Assembly (NCBI GenBank): GCA_030407005.1
Contig: JAUDYN010000002.1
Location: forward strand, 558,001-622,000
DNA from: Desarmillaria ectypa
Lineage: Eukaryota > Basidiomycota > Agaricomycetes > Agaricales > Physalacriaceae
Direction: 5' to 3'
Length of the DNA stretch: 64,000 bases
Within the stretch, counting starts at the first letter, position 1. The number at the start of each line of letters is the position of its first letter. Under the pieces are notes generated by a model that made no database searches, was not told the origin of the DNA, and saw nothing but the letters and a program-made list of their open reading frames with translations. This document shows, piece after piece, positions 21,500-32,966 of the stretch. The translations under genes were made by a program, and so were the position numbers.

Positions 21500-22538
21500 A
21501 TGCCTAGCAATCGGTTTTTGTTCTCCTTGCCTACGGGTTTCAAGATAACCCTCACTACTGCCATCTACGGGAAGCTGTCATCAAAGTCTCGTGGCTTAAC
21601 AGATAGTGTTCTACCATCCACATCCGACAGAGCTCTAACGAAGAGCGGAAAATGTGTTGATAACCAGGTAAATTCTTCTCGACTGATTGCTATTTACCAC
21701 GTTGTTGATGCTGTATTCCGAGACCGCCGTCAGCGTCCACACGGTAGGAGATGCAGAGCAAAAAATCCACCGTAGGCCTACGTTTCCTCCAGAAACCATT
21801 GAAGAAGACCCGGAGGAGCACACAGCCAAACTCGCATCCATGGGCATTAAAGTCCGCGACTTTGCTAGTTCGTCCTCTTCCGCCCTCCCCGTTGTCGAGT
21901 TATTCAATCACCATATCGCCATTGCTGAATACGAAATTCGAATGAGAGAGAATCCCCGCGTTTCTCCCATCGCTGGGAAGATACTTTACCGACTCGTGAA
22001 TATTGGTTGCATAACGAGAGAAGAGGCCCAAAAGCGGTGGCATCGCATGGATTGGGATTCATTACACCATTATGAATCGCTGGGAAAGCCATACCCATAT
22101 CGCACCGTACAGAGTCTCTCAATCCCGATGACAAGGAAGGAAAGAGAGAAGATTGTGGAAGAATGGGGTCATTATGTGGTGTTTTACGACCATGCCAAAG
22201 CGAAGTATTATAGGGCGGAGAGGAAAACCGTTAAAGCTCGGGAAGCGCGTCGACTAGCTTACTTGGAGGTGGAAAAAGCTAACCGGGAGAGCTTTGGAGT
22301 GGACTTGTCAGTCCTTTCACCTGTTGAGGTCTCTCCTGAGAGCTGTATAGGGCCATCGCTGAGGAGAAAACGGCCAACAATGGATGGAAATAAGCCTGAA
22401 GTAGTAATATGCTGCGACTCAGCGGACGCTCTGGTCTCAACGCCCTTCACTCCACAACCTGCCACACTCCCAGATCGACGAGAATCGTTATCATTACAGA
22501 GGATTGAGCGGCGGCAAAGAAAGAAAGAAAGGTTGTAG
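21500..22538 (+). CDS. Conserved-looking protein of unknown function
   Basis: Not recognised. Exons 21500-21667 and 21723-22538 give 327 aa; the intron is 55 nt and the join is in phase 0. The N-terminus is basic and rich in Ser/Thr, so a mitochondrial targeting signal is possible. The middle (IEEDPEEHTAKLASMGIKV, then EYEIRMRENPRVSPIAGKIL and RLVNIGCITREEAQKRW) is dense in charged and aromatic residues and is probably alpha-helical. The C-terminal 100 residues are basic and serine-rich, ending RRQRKKERL. Codon use and length look like a real gene. A role cannot be assigned. Confidence 0.7.
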
Positions 22539-22694
22539 GATACTTTAGGGTCGGAATACATACAGGCTGCATTAATATACGTATGAATAACTGTACTAAG
22601 CTACATGGAGGATAAGAATATAGAGAATTATATGCTACAATTATTAGGTCAAATCAAGGTCGCCTTGGATGAATGACAAGTCAAGGATGCAAAA

Positions 22695-24121
22695 TCAAAA
22701 TGGCTTGTAGGTATCTGGATTGTAAATGTCCATCGAGCGCGCCTCGAATGGCATCGAACCTCCGTCTGGTGCTCGTCCCACAATCCGCTCAGCGAGCCCA
22801 ATATCATACTGATGCAATGCACCCGTAACTCCATGGCTCAGATACGCGCCGGGTGCAACACCACGAGACTCCGACACATAGTCGGGTTGCACGCCCCAAG
22901 AGAGGTAATCAGTGGGGGGCATGATGGCGTCCGGTTGTCTGGGGTACCCGAATGGATAGTATTCGTCGGGAGTAGACTGGGTGCTGTACCCGGGCAACGA
23001 GGACCAGGTAGAGTCGGGCGAGGAAGCAGGTGTCGGTACCCTGGATGTCAGAGGTTCGCCATTCCATCCGGCCAGGGATGAAGCGGCTGCGCTCAGAGGG
23101 GATGTGTGGTAGTGGGGTATATCATCGTAAGAGTTCGAGCGATGGGTGTAATTGAACGGGCTTCCGTCAGTGAAAGGGTTCGGAGCGTAGAATTCTTGTG
23201 AAGAAGGGATCTGTATGCTTATGAGCCAGTTACTCATTGATTCACGAGAAGCAGACTCACCGAATACTGAGCTTCGTTTGTTCCAGGGACCAATTGGATG
23301 GGGTAACTTGGAAGGGAAATCCCACCCTCACCCATCGACCTCGTGCGTCTGACTTCGTTCCTGGGGACCGACTCGGACATAGGCTCATTACCGGAAGGAA
23401 GATAATGAGATGACAGGACCGGGACGGAGAAGGACCTTCGGTGTAAGCCTCTGGTGATGGCATTAGACTCATCATCCTCCACTTCGGAGCTCTCTTCCAG
23501 GCTATGAAGTGCCGGAGTTGGCTGGGAAACTGGAGAATCTGGGGGCGAAGTCGATGGGGAGGGTGAACGAGTCTGTGCAACCAAGGAACGGGTGTTCGAC
23601 GCAGAGTGTCGGGATTTGGCAGTGCGACGCATGGAGATCCGAGGTCCCGACAGGAGACGGGCGGCAGAGCGTCTTGACCTCTCTGCTGATGAGCGTCTCA
23701 GTGGCTGAAAACGATAGTTGGGATGCCGACGAGCGTGTTCCAGCTTCTCTTGCTCCGCCAAATCATGGTAGTGATCCCTCTGCTCCTTGCTCAATAGATG
23801 CCACGCTTCGCCTGCACGTTTTGAGACTGTTTTCCCTGGGGCGCCACCAGCGGAGCGGCGGGGCCTACCCCCATCCTTCGTGTGCTCTTGTACAAAGTCG
23901 CAGCGAAATAAGATGAAAGCGTTCCGTGGTCGAGCGACATGCTCTGCGTGGTCTTTTCCAGTATTGATGTGGAAAGATGAGACGGTAGAGTGAGGGGCCT
24001 CGGTGGCTGCATTGCTGTCAGCGTGGAACTTGAGGACGCGACCTTTGACATGGTTGTTGCCGATATGGTCGCCGTTTGGGTTCTTGGGCGACCAGCCAGA
24101 GGGAGCTCCTGGGGTATGCAT
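22695..24121 (-). CDS. HMG-box transcription factor
   Basis: Sequence-specific HMG-box protein of the MATA_HMG/Ste11-Prf1 type, nuclear regulators often acting in mating, development or stress. Exons 24121-23261 and 23210-22695 give 458 aa (intron 50 nt). The HMG box spans residues 62-140: ARPRNAFILFRCDF opens helix 1, SKRAGEAWHLLSKEQRDHYH is in helix 2, and RHPNYRFQP closes. A basic, glycine-rich insert (about residues 81-99) separates helices 1 and 2, which is longer than usual. After the box come Arg/Ser-rich segments and a Pro/Ser/Tyr-rich C-terminus that could be an activation region. No other mating-type gene is near, so a mating-locus role is not suggested. Confidence 0.87.
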
Positions 24122-26441
24122 GAGAAAAGGAAGGAAAGGATGTAGGGGGCATATGATCTTTCGTCGAAAATAAAAGGCTCTGACGCTCTCGGCGATCTAG
24201 ATTGACTTCTTGATTTGACATGACCTTTTCTGAGAAAACATATCTCAGATTTTGAGCTCGATCATGATCGACAAGAACCATTCTACCTTGGGCGTATTTC
24301 AGGGCTCTCTATTGTTCTAGAGGTTGCAAATCAGCTGGCTCCAGGGCCTTTGCATCTGAGAAAAAAAGACCGTACACTTACAGGCCAATTGCTTGCTGGT
24401 CTGATAGATGGAGAAGGGTGACCAGTGTCATCTGAGACATTGGCCACGTTGTCGCGGTTAAGTGGATGCGGCAAAGGAGTTGAGTCTCCGGCGGCGGGAA
24501 TTGCCACTACCGCCGGAAAGAACTGTGCCTTGCGGGTGCGCACAAGGCTCCTATCCGGCGGCATTTGCTCCACTCTTCGTACCCACAAGGCGTTCGAACT
24601 GATGGAACATAAATTTTGATAATTCGACTTTCAACTTGCATGGTCTAGCAGCGTCTGGAAATCAGCATGAGTGCTGCCCCCAAGATGTCGGTGTTCTGAA
24701 CTCTGTAGACCCGATCGGGAGACAAAATAATTTGCCCCACAGGGATTATATACAAAGGCACACGAGTTCAGTAGAGATGTGGAGAGATCGAAATAAACAG
24801 AGCCCTTCCAAAGTTAGAAGAGGGTGAAAAAGTGTGAATTCGCAATAACTTGACCACCTGCCGAGACTTGCCATTGTTTCTAACCGAAATCCGACCTCCG
24901 CAGTGGCACCTGTGAAACGTAGTTCCAGAAAAGGATGGATATCCTCGTGATATCACCGTGCAACGTTACCCTGGCTCAGGGAAGACAATTACCAGTATGA
25001 TAGTCAAGTTAAGCATGCGCTGATACTCGTACCATGGTCATGACATAGCAAATATCCAAGTGAATTCAGCCCAACGAAGCCCTTGGTAGCTGATGTTACA
25101 AGTGCGAGTGTTTTGGAAAATCATGACCTCACGACACCTTAAACTTGCCGGCGGAGCAGGTGCGGTAAGCGGCGGAATTAAACTGATTAAACTGGCTTTC
25201 TGGGAAAGACTTTAGCCCATGAGTGTCAAATTCTGGAAATAACAAAGGAAGGACAGCTGTGCGAAAGTGTGCTGCTCACCGAGCCCGAGCTTCTAGCTTC
25301 CAAACTGACCAGGCCCCCCGACTCGGGGCACGTTATTTGGCGATCTATCGAAAGGCTTGGAAATACCGGTACATACCGAAGGAAAAAAATCAAAATGAAA
25401 TCCGATATGTCAGTATGTCCCTCCGACGTTAACGCCTAGCTTCAAAGTTCAATACCTTCCATTGTTAGCCCAATTTGTTGATTGCAAAGAATGAACTGTA
25501 ACATATACGAAATTGAACAAGCTAGTTCCGATCTTGACTCGGTAGCTGCCTAACGAATTACGCCTAAATCCTCGGCCCATCATCTCATTCAGCGCAAGGA
25601 TACACGGTACCTTTTCAAGTTCCTGTTCCTGAAGTAAATGAGCATCTATCAGTCAGCCATAAGCTCATATATTCAATTTCACCATGTAGCCTTCATACAC
25701 CTTCACATGGCGATATTTGTGCTTTGTAACAAGCTGTCGTGTCGCGCCATGAACCTGGACACTTCCACTCAATCCGAATAGGGATTCGACATGAGGAGTC
25801 GAGAAGACCTACCTTCCAAAGAGCTCCGTGATATTGCCATCGCCGAATGAAACCGGGAAGTAACCAAAACGGACCGACAATAGAACACCGGAACTTGTTG
25901 TCATTTTCGTATCCCCTCTCCGTTCTCCACCTCCCGACCAAAACAGGCTCATTCCGAAGTCTAAATCTCAGAAAAAACCGGTATCCCCGCTTGGAAACGC
26001 ATTAAAGATCCGGTAGTGGTGGCCATTGTTCGAACTTTTTGGCTACTCTCCTTTTTCCTGCAATTAACCCCTCACTCTGGTATAGCATAGGCTGCTAAGT
26101 CTCCTATTACCTTTCTATGTCTTGCGGCAATCGTCAATTCATTGTGGCGCATCCTGTAGCTTGACACCGCCCATACCGCCCGAACCAACCTTGAGTAAGA
26201 CAATATCGGATAAACGCGTGCTATTGAGTTAGAACCCTCGAATTTGCTCCAATTGCAAAATACCCCAAAGGTAAGTGATTCAAAATTCGCCTCCTTTAGT
26301 TTAGAGAGGATAGGGCTGTCTTTATCCTCACGGCATTGGATCCCTTTGCATCGAAAATTTGAGTATCGTCCCGGCCTTCACATCTACGTAACACTCACTG
26401 TCACTGTAAATTATAATTATGAACCATTAAATGTCCCTAGG
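24122..26441. other. Long intergenic region between HMG-box and ABC transporter genes
   Basis: 2.3 kb holding the HMG gene promoter and the 3' flank of the ABC transporter gene. Apart from one hairpin-forming repeat (24487-24517), I see only short ORFs without domains or splice partners. No RNA gene was recognised. Confidence 0.5.
24487..24517. repeat. GC-rich inverted repeat
   Basis: Perfect 8-bp arms TCCGGCGG and CCGCCGGA separated by 15 nt, upstream of the HMG gene. It could be a dyad regulatory site such as a Zn2Cys6 target (CGG...CCG), or chance. Confidence 0.3.
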
Positions 26442-29400
26442 CTACCGGCGCTCCCGCACTCTGAACCAAACGACTGCAATAACTCCTAAACCAAACGCAG
26501 CAATGAAGGCGAAGAGTACTAGCACATCTCTATAATAATTGTTCGACCCGAAGCCAAATAGCTGCGCAGTCACGGTGAGACTGCTGAGAAAAACCAGTAA
26601 ACAAATCACTCACCAGGTTCATGATGAGAGTCGCAGATACGTTCACAGGGACACCTTCAAGTGAATCCTCTATCATGAGCCCCGAGCCGACCTCATTGAC
26701 AGATAATGCCTCTAAGCAGTACTTCAGAGGACATAGCCATTGAAGCCATCGCAGGACCGGGGGAATAGCTCCCAAATGCACGAAGAACCCAGCGAACGTC
26801 ATCTGATACAGAGCACTCAGGGCAGAAAGGAGGATCGCAATACCACCATTGCGGAATAAAGCGCCAAGGAGGAAATTCTGTAACGAACCTCGGGTGAGGG
26901 ATATGCCAAGATTCAGTGGAGAAGAAAAGCTTACGAAAAGGGTAATTGCGAGCGTGTAGAGGAACAGGACAAACAGGAACTTGAAGTAATGGGCTGCGTC
27001 ACCTGCAAGCCCGGCCATCCAATACGTGCTGGGAATGTAATTAGGGACTGGCAACGTGACTAGCCAGCGACTTACATTGTAGACACGACAATCATCGGAA
27101 TCACACGTAGGGGCACAACATCGAAAAGAAAACGAGATAGTAGCCATGTCGTGGGACTATGACATTAGATACTGTCAAAATAAATGAATCTGCATGAAGA
27201 AACAGATGCTAACCTATAATACGAGCTTGACCTCTCTCGCAAGAACAAAGGCCGAATCTCCACCATATTGTACAATGCGCTTAGAGACGAAAAGGCGATA
27301 AGCGCACCCTATCAGAGTGCAAGATTCGTAAACGATCGCTGTATAACGTACACGAAGGGCTTACCAGGAAAAAGAGGCACCCAACACGAGACTGAAAGCC
27401 GGCTATACTAACGCCTGTTTGGTAGTAGAGTCCTCCTGTATACTACGTTAGTGGACGAATAGTCGTAAAGGGGGAAAGGAGGATCGTACCACAAAACACT
27501 CCCAATACGCAAGCAATCCCAAGATGAGTAAGAAATAAAGTCTTGTCTCTACACGCAAAGTATGTTAGTCACCGGAGCTGACATTCCACAGCCTCACAAA
27601 ACCTTCGTAGTATCTTCCACTCTCGACCAGACAGGCGCTGCAACTGTGTCAAGAAGGTTGTAGCGTAGGTCGGCTGCGCTCGTTTGACAGTGGACGCCGG
27701 AAGTAATCCTTTTTCCAAGGAAGTAGACACATCATTGTATGATGTATCCGAATGAGGGGTACCTTCAACCTTGTCATGGCTACCAGGGACGTCCCGACTC
27801 CGCGCTTGCTGGATCAGAGCTAACGGCGGGTCACTAGCAACCTCAAGGAGGTAGTCCGCTACATTATACCCCTGCGGACAGGGTGGTGCGGCTCCAGGCG
27901 CGACAACAGCGAAGTGGTCGACAGGAGCGAAGTTACCAGGTCCAGAATACAACGTGTGTCCATGAGAAAGAACGAGTATCTGGTCAAAAGTTTGGTATAG
28001 ACGAGAGCTAGGCTGATGTATAGAAGCGATAACGGCGGTGGGGTGTTGACTGTCGTGCGCAATATCATGTAATAGATTTGCTACGCGAGCAGCGGACACA
28101 GAGTCCAGCCCTGAGGAGCAGTCAGTTCTCAAACAAGTGGACTGAAGACGCCAATCAAGCATACCTGAGGTGGGTTCATCTAAAATCAGCACATCCGGAC
28201 TGGCGATCAGCTCCAGTCCGATACTGACGCGTCTCATCTCCCCTCCGCTAATCCCTCTAGCCTTTCCACCACCAGCATCACCCCATCCTATCCTGGAATT
28301 CTTCAACTCCATAATGCCAAGTTTGTCCATGATACGTAAGACACGCGACTGCTTCTCACTGTCAGGGACGGATTCTGGGAGACGAAGACGGGCTGCAAAT
28401 AGGAGGGCTTCGTAGACTGTAAGCATGGGGGGAAGGACATCCTGTTGCGGGACGAAACCGATGCGCGGCTTCGTTGCGCCTGGAAAAGAGATTGTCCCGG
28501 TGACGCGCCCACTTTTGGGTTTCTGCGCAAGAATATCGACGAGGGTAGTTTTGCCGGCTCCGCTGGGCCCAAGAATAGCCATCATTTGTCCAGGTAGAAC
28601 CCGACCACTAACCGAATCCAGAACAACCTTCGTACCATCCCCATCATTACGTTTCTTCTTATGAAACCCTCCAAAAAAAGAATGATCCGTGGAGACAAAA
28701 TAGCTGATATCTGACCAGACCACGGGAATATTTCCATTGCCAAGGTCATTGTCACTCGCTTTACGGGCTCTTCTCTGGAGAAACACTCCAAATCCGAGAT
28801 AGATCACCGCTGCAAGGAAAAATGCACCCACAACTGCCAAACCTGCGATAACTCCTCCGCTTAGATGAGTGGAGGAGGTGACAGCTGTCGAGGAAGTGAC
28901 ATTGCCATTGTTGTCAATGACATACTGTCCAACACATTCTCCGAATGCGCAATCTTCCATCATCAAACCCGAAGAGCCAAAAAGCATTTGGAGAGTAGAT
29001 TGTTGGAAGGAGCAGGATGCAGTTTTAGTGGATTCATTAAGGGGGTTACAGTTTATGTTCAAGGTCCCCGTCAATCCGTTTATCGCGCTGGTCAAGTCGG
29101 ATACGTGCACGGCGCCGCAGAACGAAGTCCCTGATCGACATGTGCACGAGAGATTCTGGCAACTCCACGAGGAGCTTCCATTGGAGCCGCTGCTAAGGTC
29201 TTGGGTACAAGAATCGGCAGAGCAGTAGAATTGCTCAACACCGGCGTAAAAGAGTTGGGCATAAACAAAACCGGAGGAGCCGAAAGATGTCGTATTGGGT
29301 ATGGGGCTCAGGGAGGAATTGAGGGTCCGTTCGATGTTGAGTATAGAAGTTAGAGGATATAGTGCTTTCAACGTTGGATTCTATGTCATGCATAAGCTGG

Positions 29401-29865
29401 CGGTGTGACGACGAGGAGAACGAGACGCACATTAACGTTGCAACTCAACTGGCCGGCTGCCCATACTCTAGGGGAAGTGTTGCACACTAACGTCCTGTTC
29501 TGCCCCTCGTTCAGTCCAGTCAGCCCTGACGAGCTCGTTGAAGATCCAGATGTCGAGGACGAGTATCCTGACGCGCAAGCATTGGCCGTCTGGCAAACAT
29601 TACAGCCTGTTCCCGTCCATCCACTCTGACAAGAACACCCCGCCGCTGTGAGATTTGCAAATCCGTTCGAGTTGATAGGCGTTAGTGAACGATCCGTGCC
29701 CTGGAAAATGTTCCCTCCACATGCTGGCTGAGAGCAATTCGAACCGCCGAATCCTGTGGGGCAATCACAGCTTGACCCGTTCACGACGCCTGCATTTTGG
29801 CAAGATTGAGCCACGACCAGGACAGAGAATGACGCGAAAAGTAGGAAGGAAAGGAAGGTGAACAT
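26442..29865 (-). CDS. ABCG-family transporter with EGF-like ectodomain, Adp1-like
   Basis: White/ABCG half transporter related to yeast Adp1; its substrate is unknown. Exons: 29865-29431, 29380-28165, 28110-27603, 27548-27490, 27435-27365, 27308-27214, 27156-27076, 27028-26935, 26877-26614, 26561-26442; total 980 aa, close to Adp1 length. Order: signal peptide (1-19), cysteine-rich EGF-like repeats (CDCPTGFGGSNC, CSCQSGWTGTGCNVC), a long lumenal region, one TM helix (about 320-345), and the ATPase. That domain has Walker A GPSGAGKTT near 414, signature ISGGEMRR near 522 and Walker B LILDEPTSG near 545, then GLDS. A C-terminal multi-span membrane domain of about six helices follows and ends VRERR. 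All catalytic motifs are intact. The location is probably an internal membrane, by analogy to Adp1. Confidence 0.9.
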
Positions 29866-30559
29866 GTTTTACGGTCAACCCTGGAGTAACCTCATGATTG
29901 ACCTTTATGAAAAGAATCGCGAGAGCAGCTGTTCCGCCTGACATCGTAAAAGGCAAGGCTGATCATGACATAATCATTACTGTTTCCGATCTGGAAGTTC
30001 CCGGTTCTCATCTTTTAGTTATTCATCCACCAGTGCGGAAAATGTTCGAGAGGGTGCGCTTTTAGTTAATCTTAAAACTACCAATTGGCCTTAATTATTT
30101 TTATAGATTACTTCTCTATGGTTCCCCCCGCCAGAGAAACCTTATGATCCTACGGACCCGAAAATGAATCCCTTGAACCCACAAGGACTCAAACCGTACG
30201 TTTTCCGTTCCTCAGATGAACAGAATTATAATCGCTATCTCCTTTAATTAAAGCTGCTGCGCATGTCCGCAAACTAAATCTGCACGAGACGATTGTTTCC
30301 TGAAGTATGGTACAACGGATGGTGACGAGAAATGCCAAGAACTGGTGCAAAAGCACCTTGCGTGCATGCGAGGGCTTGGCTTCAAGCTTTGAAGGTTCTG
30401 CAGGCGCTTATTAGAAGAAGCGAACCAATCCCCACTCATACTATAATTATTGTCGTGCACACGCGGAAATTAGTCTCTCTCACAAGCTGAAAAACAAAGA
30501 ACGCAGTGATCATTACATACTATATCCTAGTCCTGTATCCATCTGTCGCACGTTCTAGT
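29866..30559. other. Intergenic region upstream of the ABC transporter
   Basis: Promoter of the ABC gene and 3' flank of the Mcp1-like gene. AT-rich around 30060-30250. No gene seen. Confidence 0.5.
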
Positions 30560-31373
30560 TTACAGCCGGTAAATCCACGACATCAAAAACACCGCCTGGA
30601 ACCTTTTCGCAGCGGAAGCGAATGCAAAAATCGGTTCCCTTGCTATCACAATAAGTCCCGAAAGCACCGGAAGCGCAACACCTGCTACCAAGCCCCCACG
30701 TCTATACTTCCTCAGAGACTGCTTCATCCTACCCCACGACTGAGCCAAATACGCGTTCCATATAATCCCCATACCATCTGCCATATGAAGCGTTACGCAT
30801 GTCACCAACGCACCATATAGCAACGCGCTCCTCCACGGCCACGTCTGCAACCCAACCTTGACAAACTCATAGTCAAGTTCAGAAGGACCCACTTCGAGGA
30901 TGGGAGGCGCTGGACTCGTTGGAAAATGACGGTGCACGAGGAAATGAATCGGCAGGAGTAACCACATCATGGTGTAACCCGTAGTCGTGAGAAGACTCGA
31001 AGGCGACCGCGGAGGGTTCTTCGGCCCGGACAGAACTCTTTTCAAAAAGGCAGAAAGAGCGTGAATGGCAATCGGTGCGAGAACAAGATATTTCTCGCCG
31101 AAGCTTGTTTGGTAGTATTCTCTGCCGAGGAACTAAAAATTCATTACTAAGTCAATCAAGTTTTGGCATTCAAGGAAGAGTCATTACCATAGATTGCGAT
31201 GAAAGTGACGAGCCACCAAGATTAGCCAAGGCTGGGGGGGCTAGATGGATAAGAAGGAACGCCGTTATAAATGGACTTGATCCATGGGCAATCTTGGTGA
31301 GGTATGGTATCACGGCCCGTCTCATAGATGTGTTCCGGGGCATTGGAGTCGAATTGTTGGACTCGGATTCCAT
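30560..31373 (-). CDS. Mcp1-like (DUF1691) membrane protein
   Basis: Resembles fungal Mcp1, a mitochondrial outer-membrane protein that in yeast suppresses loss of ERMES and works with Vps13 in lipid transfer. Exons 31373-31188 and 31132-30560 give 252 aa; the intron is 55 nt. About five hydrophobic segments are visible: ITAFLLIHLAPPALA; VLAPIAIHALSAFL; TMMWLLLPIHFLVH; ALLYGALVTCVTLHMADG; VAGVALPVLSGLIVI. The conserved histidines (LIHL, IAIHAL, PIHF, TLHMADG) are those that make this fold look like succinate dehydrogenase membrane anchors. An hAT-like element sits 158 bp upstream of the start codon and may have changed the promoter. Confidence 0.82.
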
Positions 31374-31531
31374 AGAGTGAAGAAGAGGGACGTCTATGAG
31401 TATTATACCCTTGGTGCAAGTTTATATGGTAGCTTCCCTGAATATTAAACGTTTGTCTAGAGCAAGGAGTAAGTAACGCTAGAACATTCCAAATTCGGCA
31501 ACTTACGTCGCTGATCGGCAGTTCGTCCGCT

Positions 31532-32436
31532 TAGTGTTGCCGCCACTCAGTTAGACTCGGCTCGAATAAGCTTATGCCGAATTTGGTAATTAACTTGAGC
31601 CGAGTCGGCTTGAGTCTGTAATTACGATGTCAGCTAAGCTAGGCTTCGGCTCAAGTCGGCTCTAGCTTAGGCTAATGATCCAAAAAGGAAGTCATCAGGT
31701 TAAGATGAACTTTGTAAATCCTTTAGAATCAATATCTGATGATACATAGTACTTTCAGCTCACAATTATGTAAATACTTGTTCAATACAGCTATAAATTT
31801 AACCCCCCCCCACTTTCTTAGGATCTTGGGAGAATCTTTGGTTTGGCCTCGGCATCTGTAAAGGCTTTGATGCTCAAGCTTTGACTGCACAGTATTAATC
31901 AATATTTCAAGTGCCAAATTGTCTTCCTATGTGCTGTAGGTTTATTTTCACCCATTTTTTAGGGATTGTGGATAAAAATATATTCAATTTTGAAAAAGAA
32001 CAAATAGCTTAATGACTGTCAAGTGCCGGTGAGCAACAGTGCCTCAGCGAGTATTTGTAACCAGAAATATACTTAAATTATGCATACTTTATGTGATATT
32101 CAACCTTGCTATGATCCATCCACTGTCGAAAGGCTTGAGGCTTACTTGATGGGCTAAACATCAATTTCATAGATATGAATATAACATGCTGTTGGATAGA
32201 CAGTGTACAAGAGTTAACAATTAATGTCATGATATTTCTGCACTGCAAGGCATGAGCTTGTGTGTCGTACAGAGACAATAAAAGGACAAGAACACGTGCT
32301 GGCCAAATCAGTCGTCGATGTCCGGCTCCTAAACGAGCTTGAGCCCAGAATGAGTCTGAGCCAATAGAGGCTCAGGCTCGGCTTATCAAGGCTCGGCTCA
32401 CCGGCTCAATTGGCTTTAAGCCGAGCCGCAACACTA
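31532..32436. mobile_element. Non-autonomous hAT-like transposon, 905 bp
   Basis: Ends are the perfect 9-bp inverted repeat TAGTGTTGC...GCAACACTA. Both sides are flanked by the identical 8-bp duplication CGTCCGCT (31524-31531 and 32437-32444). An 8-bp duplication and TIRs fitting YARNG are the hallmark of the hAT superfamily. The subterminal 100-150 bp on each side are packed with short GGCTCGGCT/AGCCGAGCC motifs, typical hAT transposase binding repeats. The interior is AT-rich and has no transposase ORF, so movement would need an enzyme from elsewhere. The perfect duplication suggests a fairly recent insertion. Confidence 0.87.
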
Positions 32437-32966
32437 CGTCCGCTCATGATAACTTGTTCTCGCGAAATATTTCTGAATCCTACCGTTTTCTCTAACAGCC
32501 AAATCTACCCTATGGCGCAATTCTCTTCATCTCTGACTAGCTTTCTATATCTGTCAACCATTCCGTGGATAGGAAAAACGAGTTACTTCAAGTTGTGAAA
32601 TAAGAGGGATTATATACCGCGAACGGTCAACTAGAAATGATCGCTAATCTCCAAAGATGTTGATAATTCAGTGTGCGAATACTATCTTGCTCCACATATG
32701 TACAATATACATTAACCCATGAAACCAAGACGAATAAAAAATAGTGGACTCCAACCAATGTTGATGAGCCCTGTAGGAATAATGAGACAAACACCATGAA
32801 CGTGAATCTATATAGTGTATAGTGTAGCAGATACGTGACAAATATAAGGACCAGACAATGATTCGTTTGTGGTCGTACATCAAGAAATAGAATAGCCAAT
32901 AGATACTACACATCCCAGGTCAGCTTTTACACTCCTTCTGGAGAAAAAGGACCTCACCTGCATATG
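32437..32966. other. Intergenic region downstream of the kinase gene
   Basis: Holds the right target duplication of the hAT-like element and the 3' flank of the kinase gene. AT-rich; no gene seen. Confidence 0.5.
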
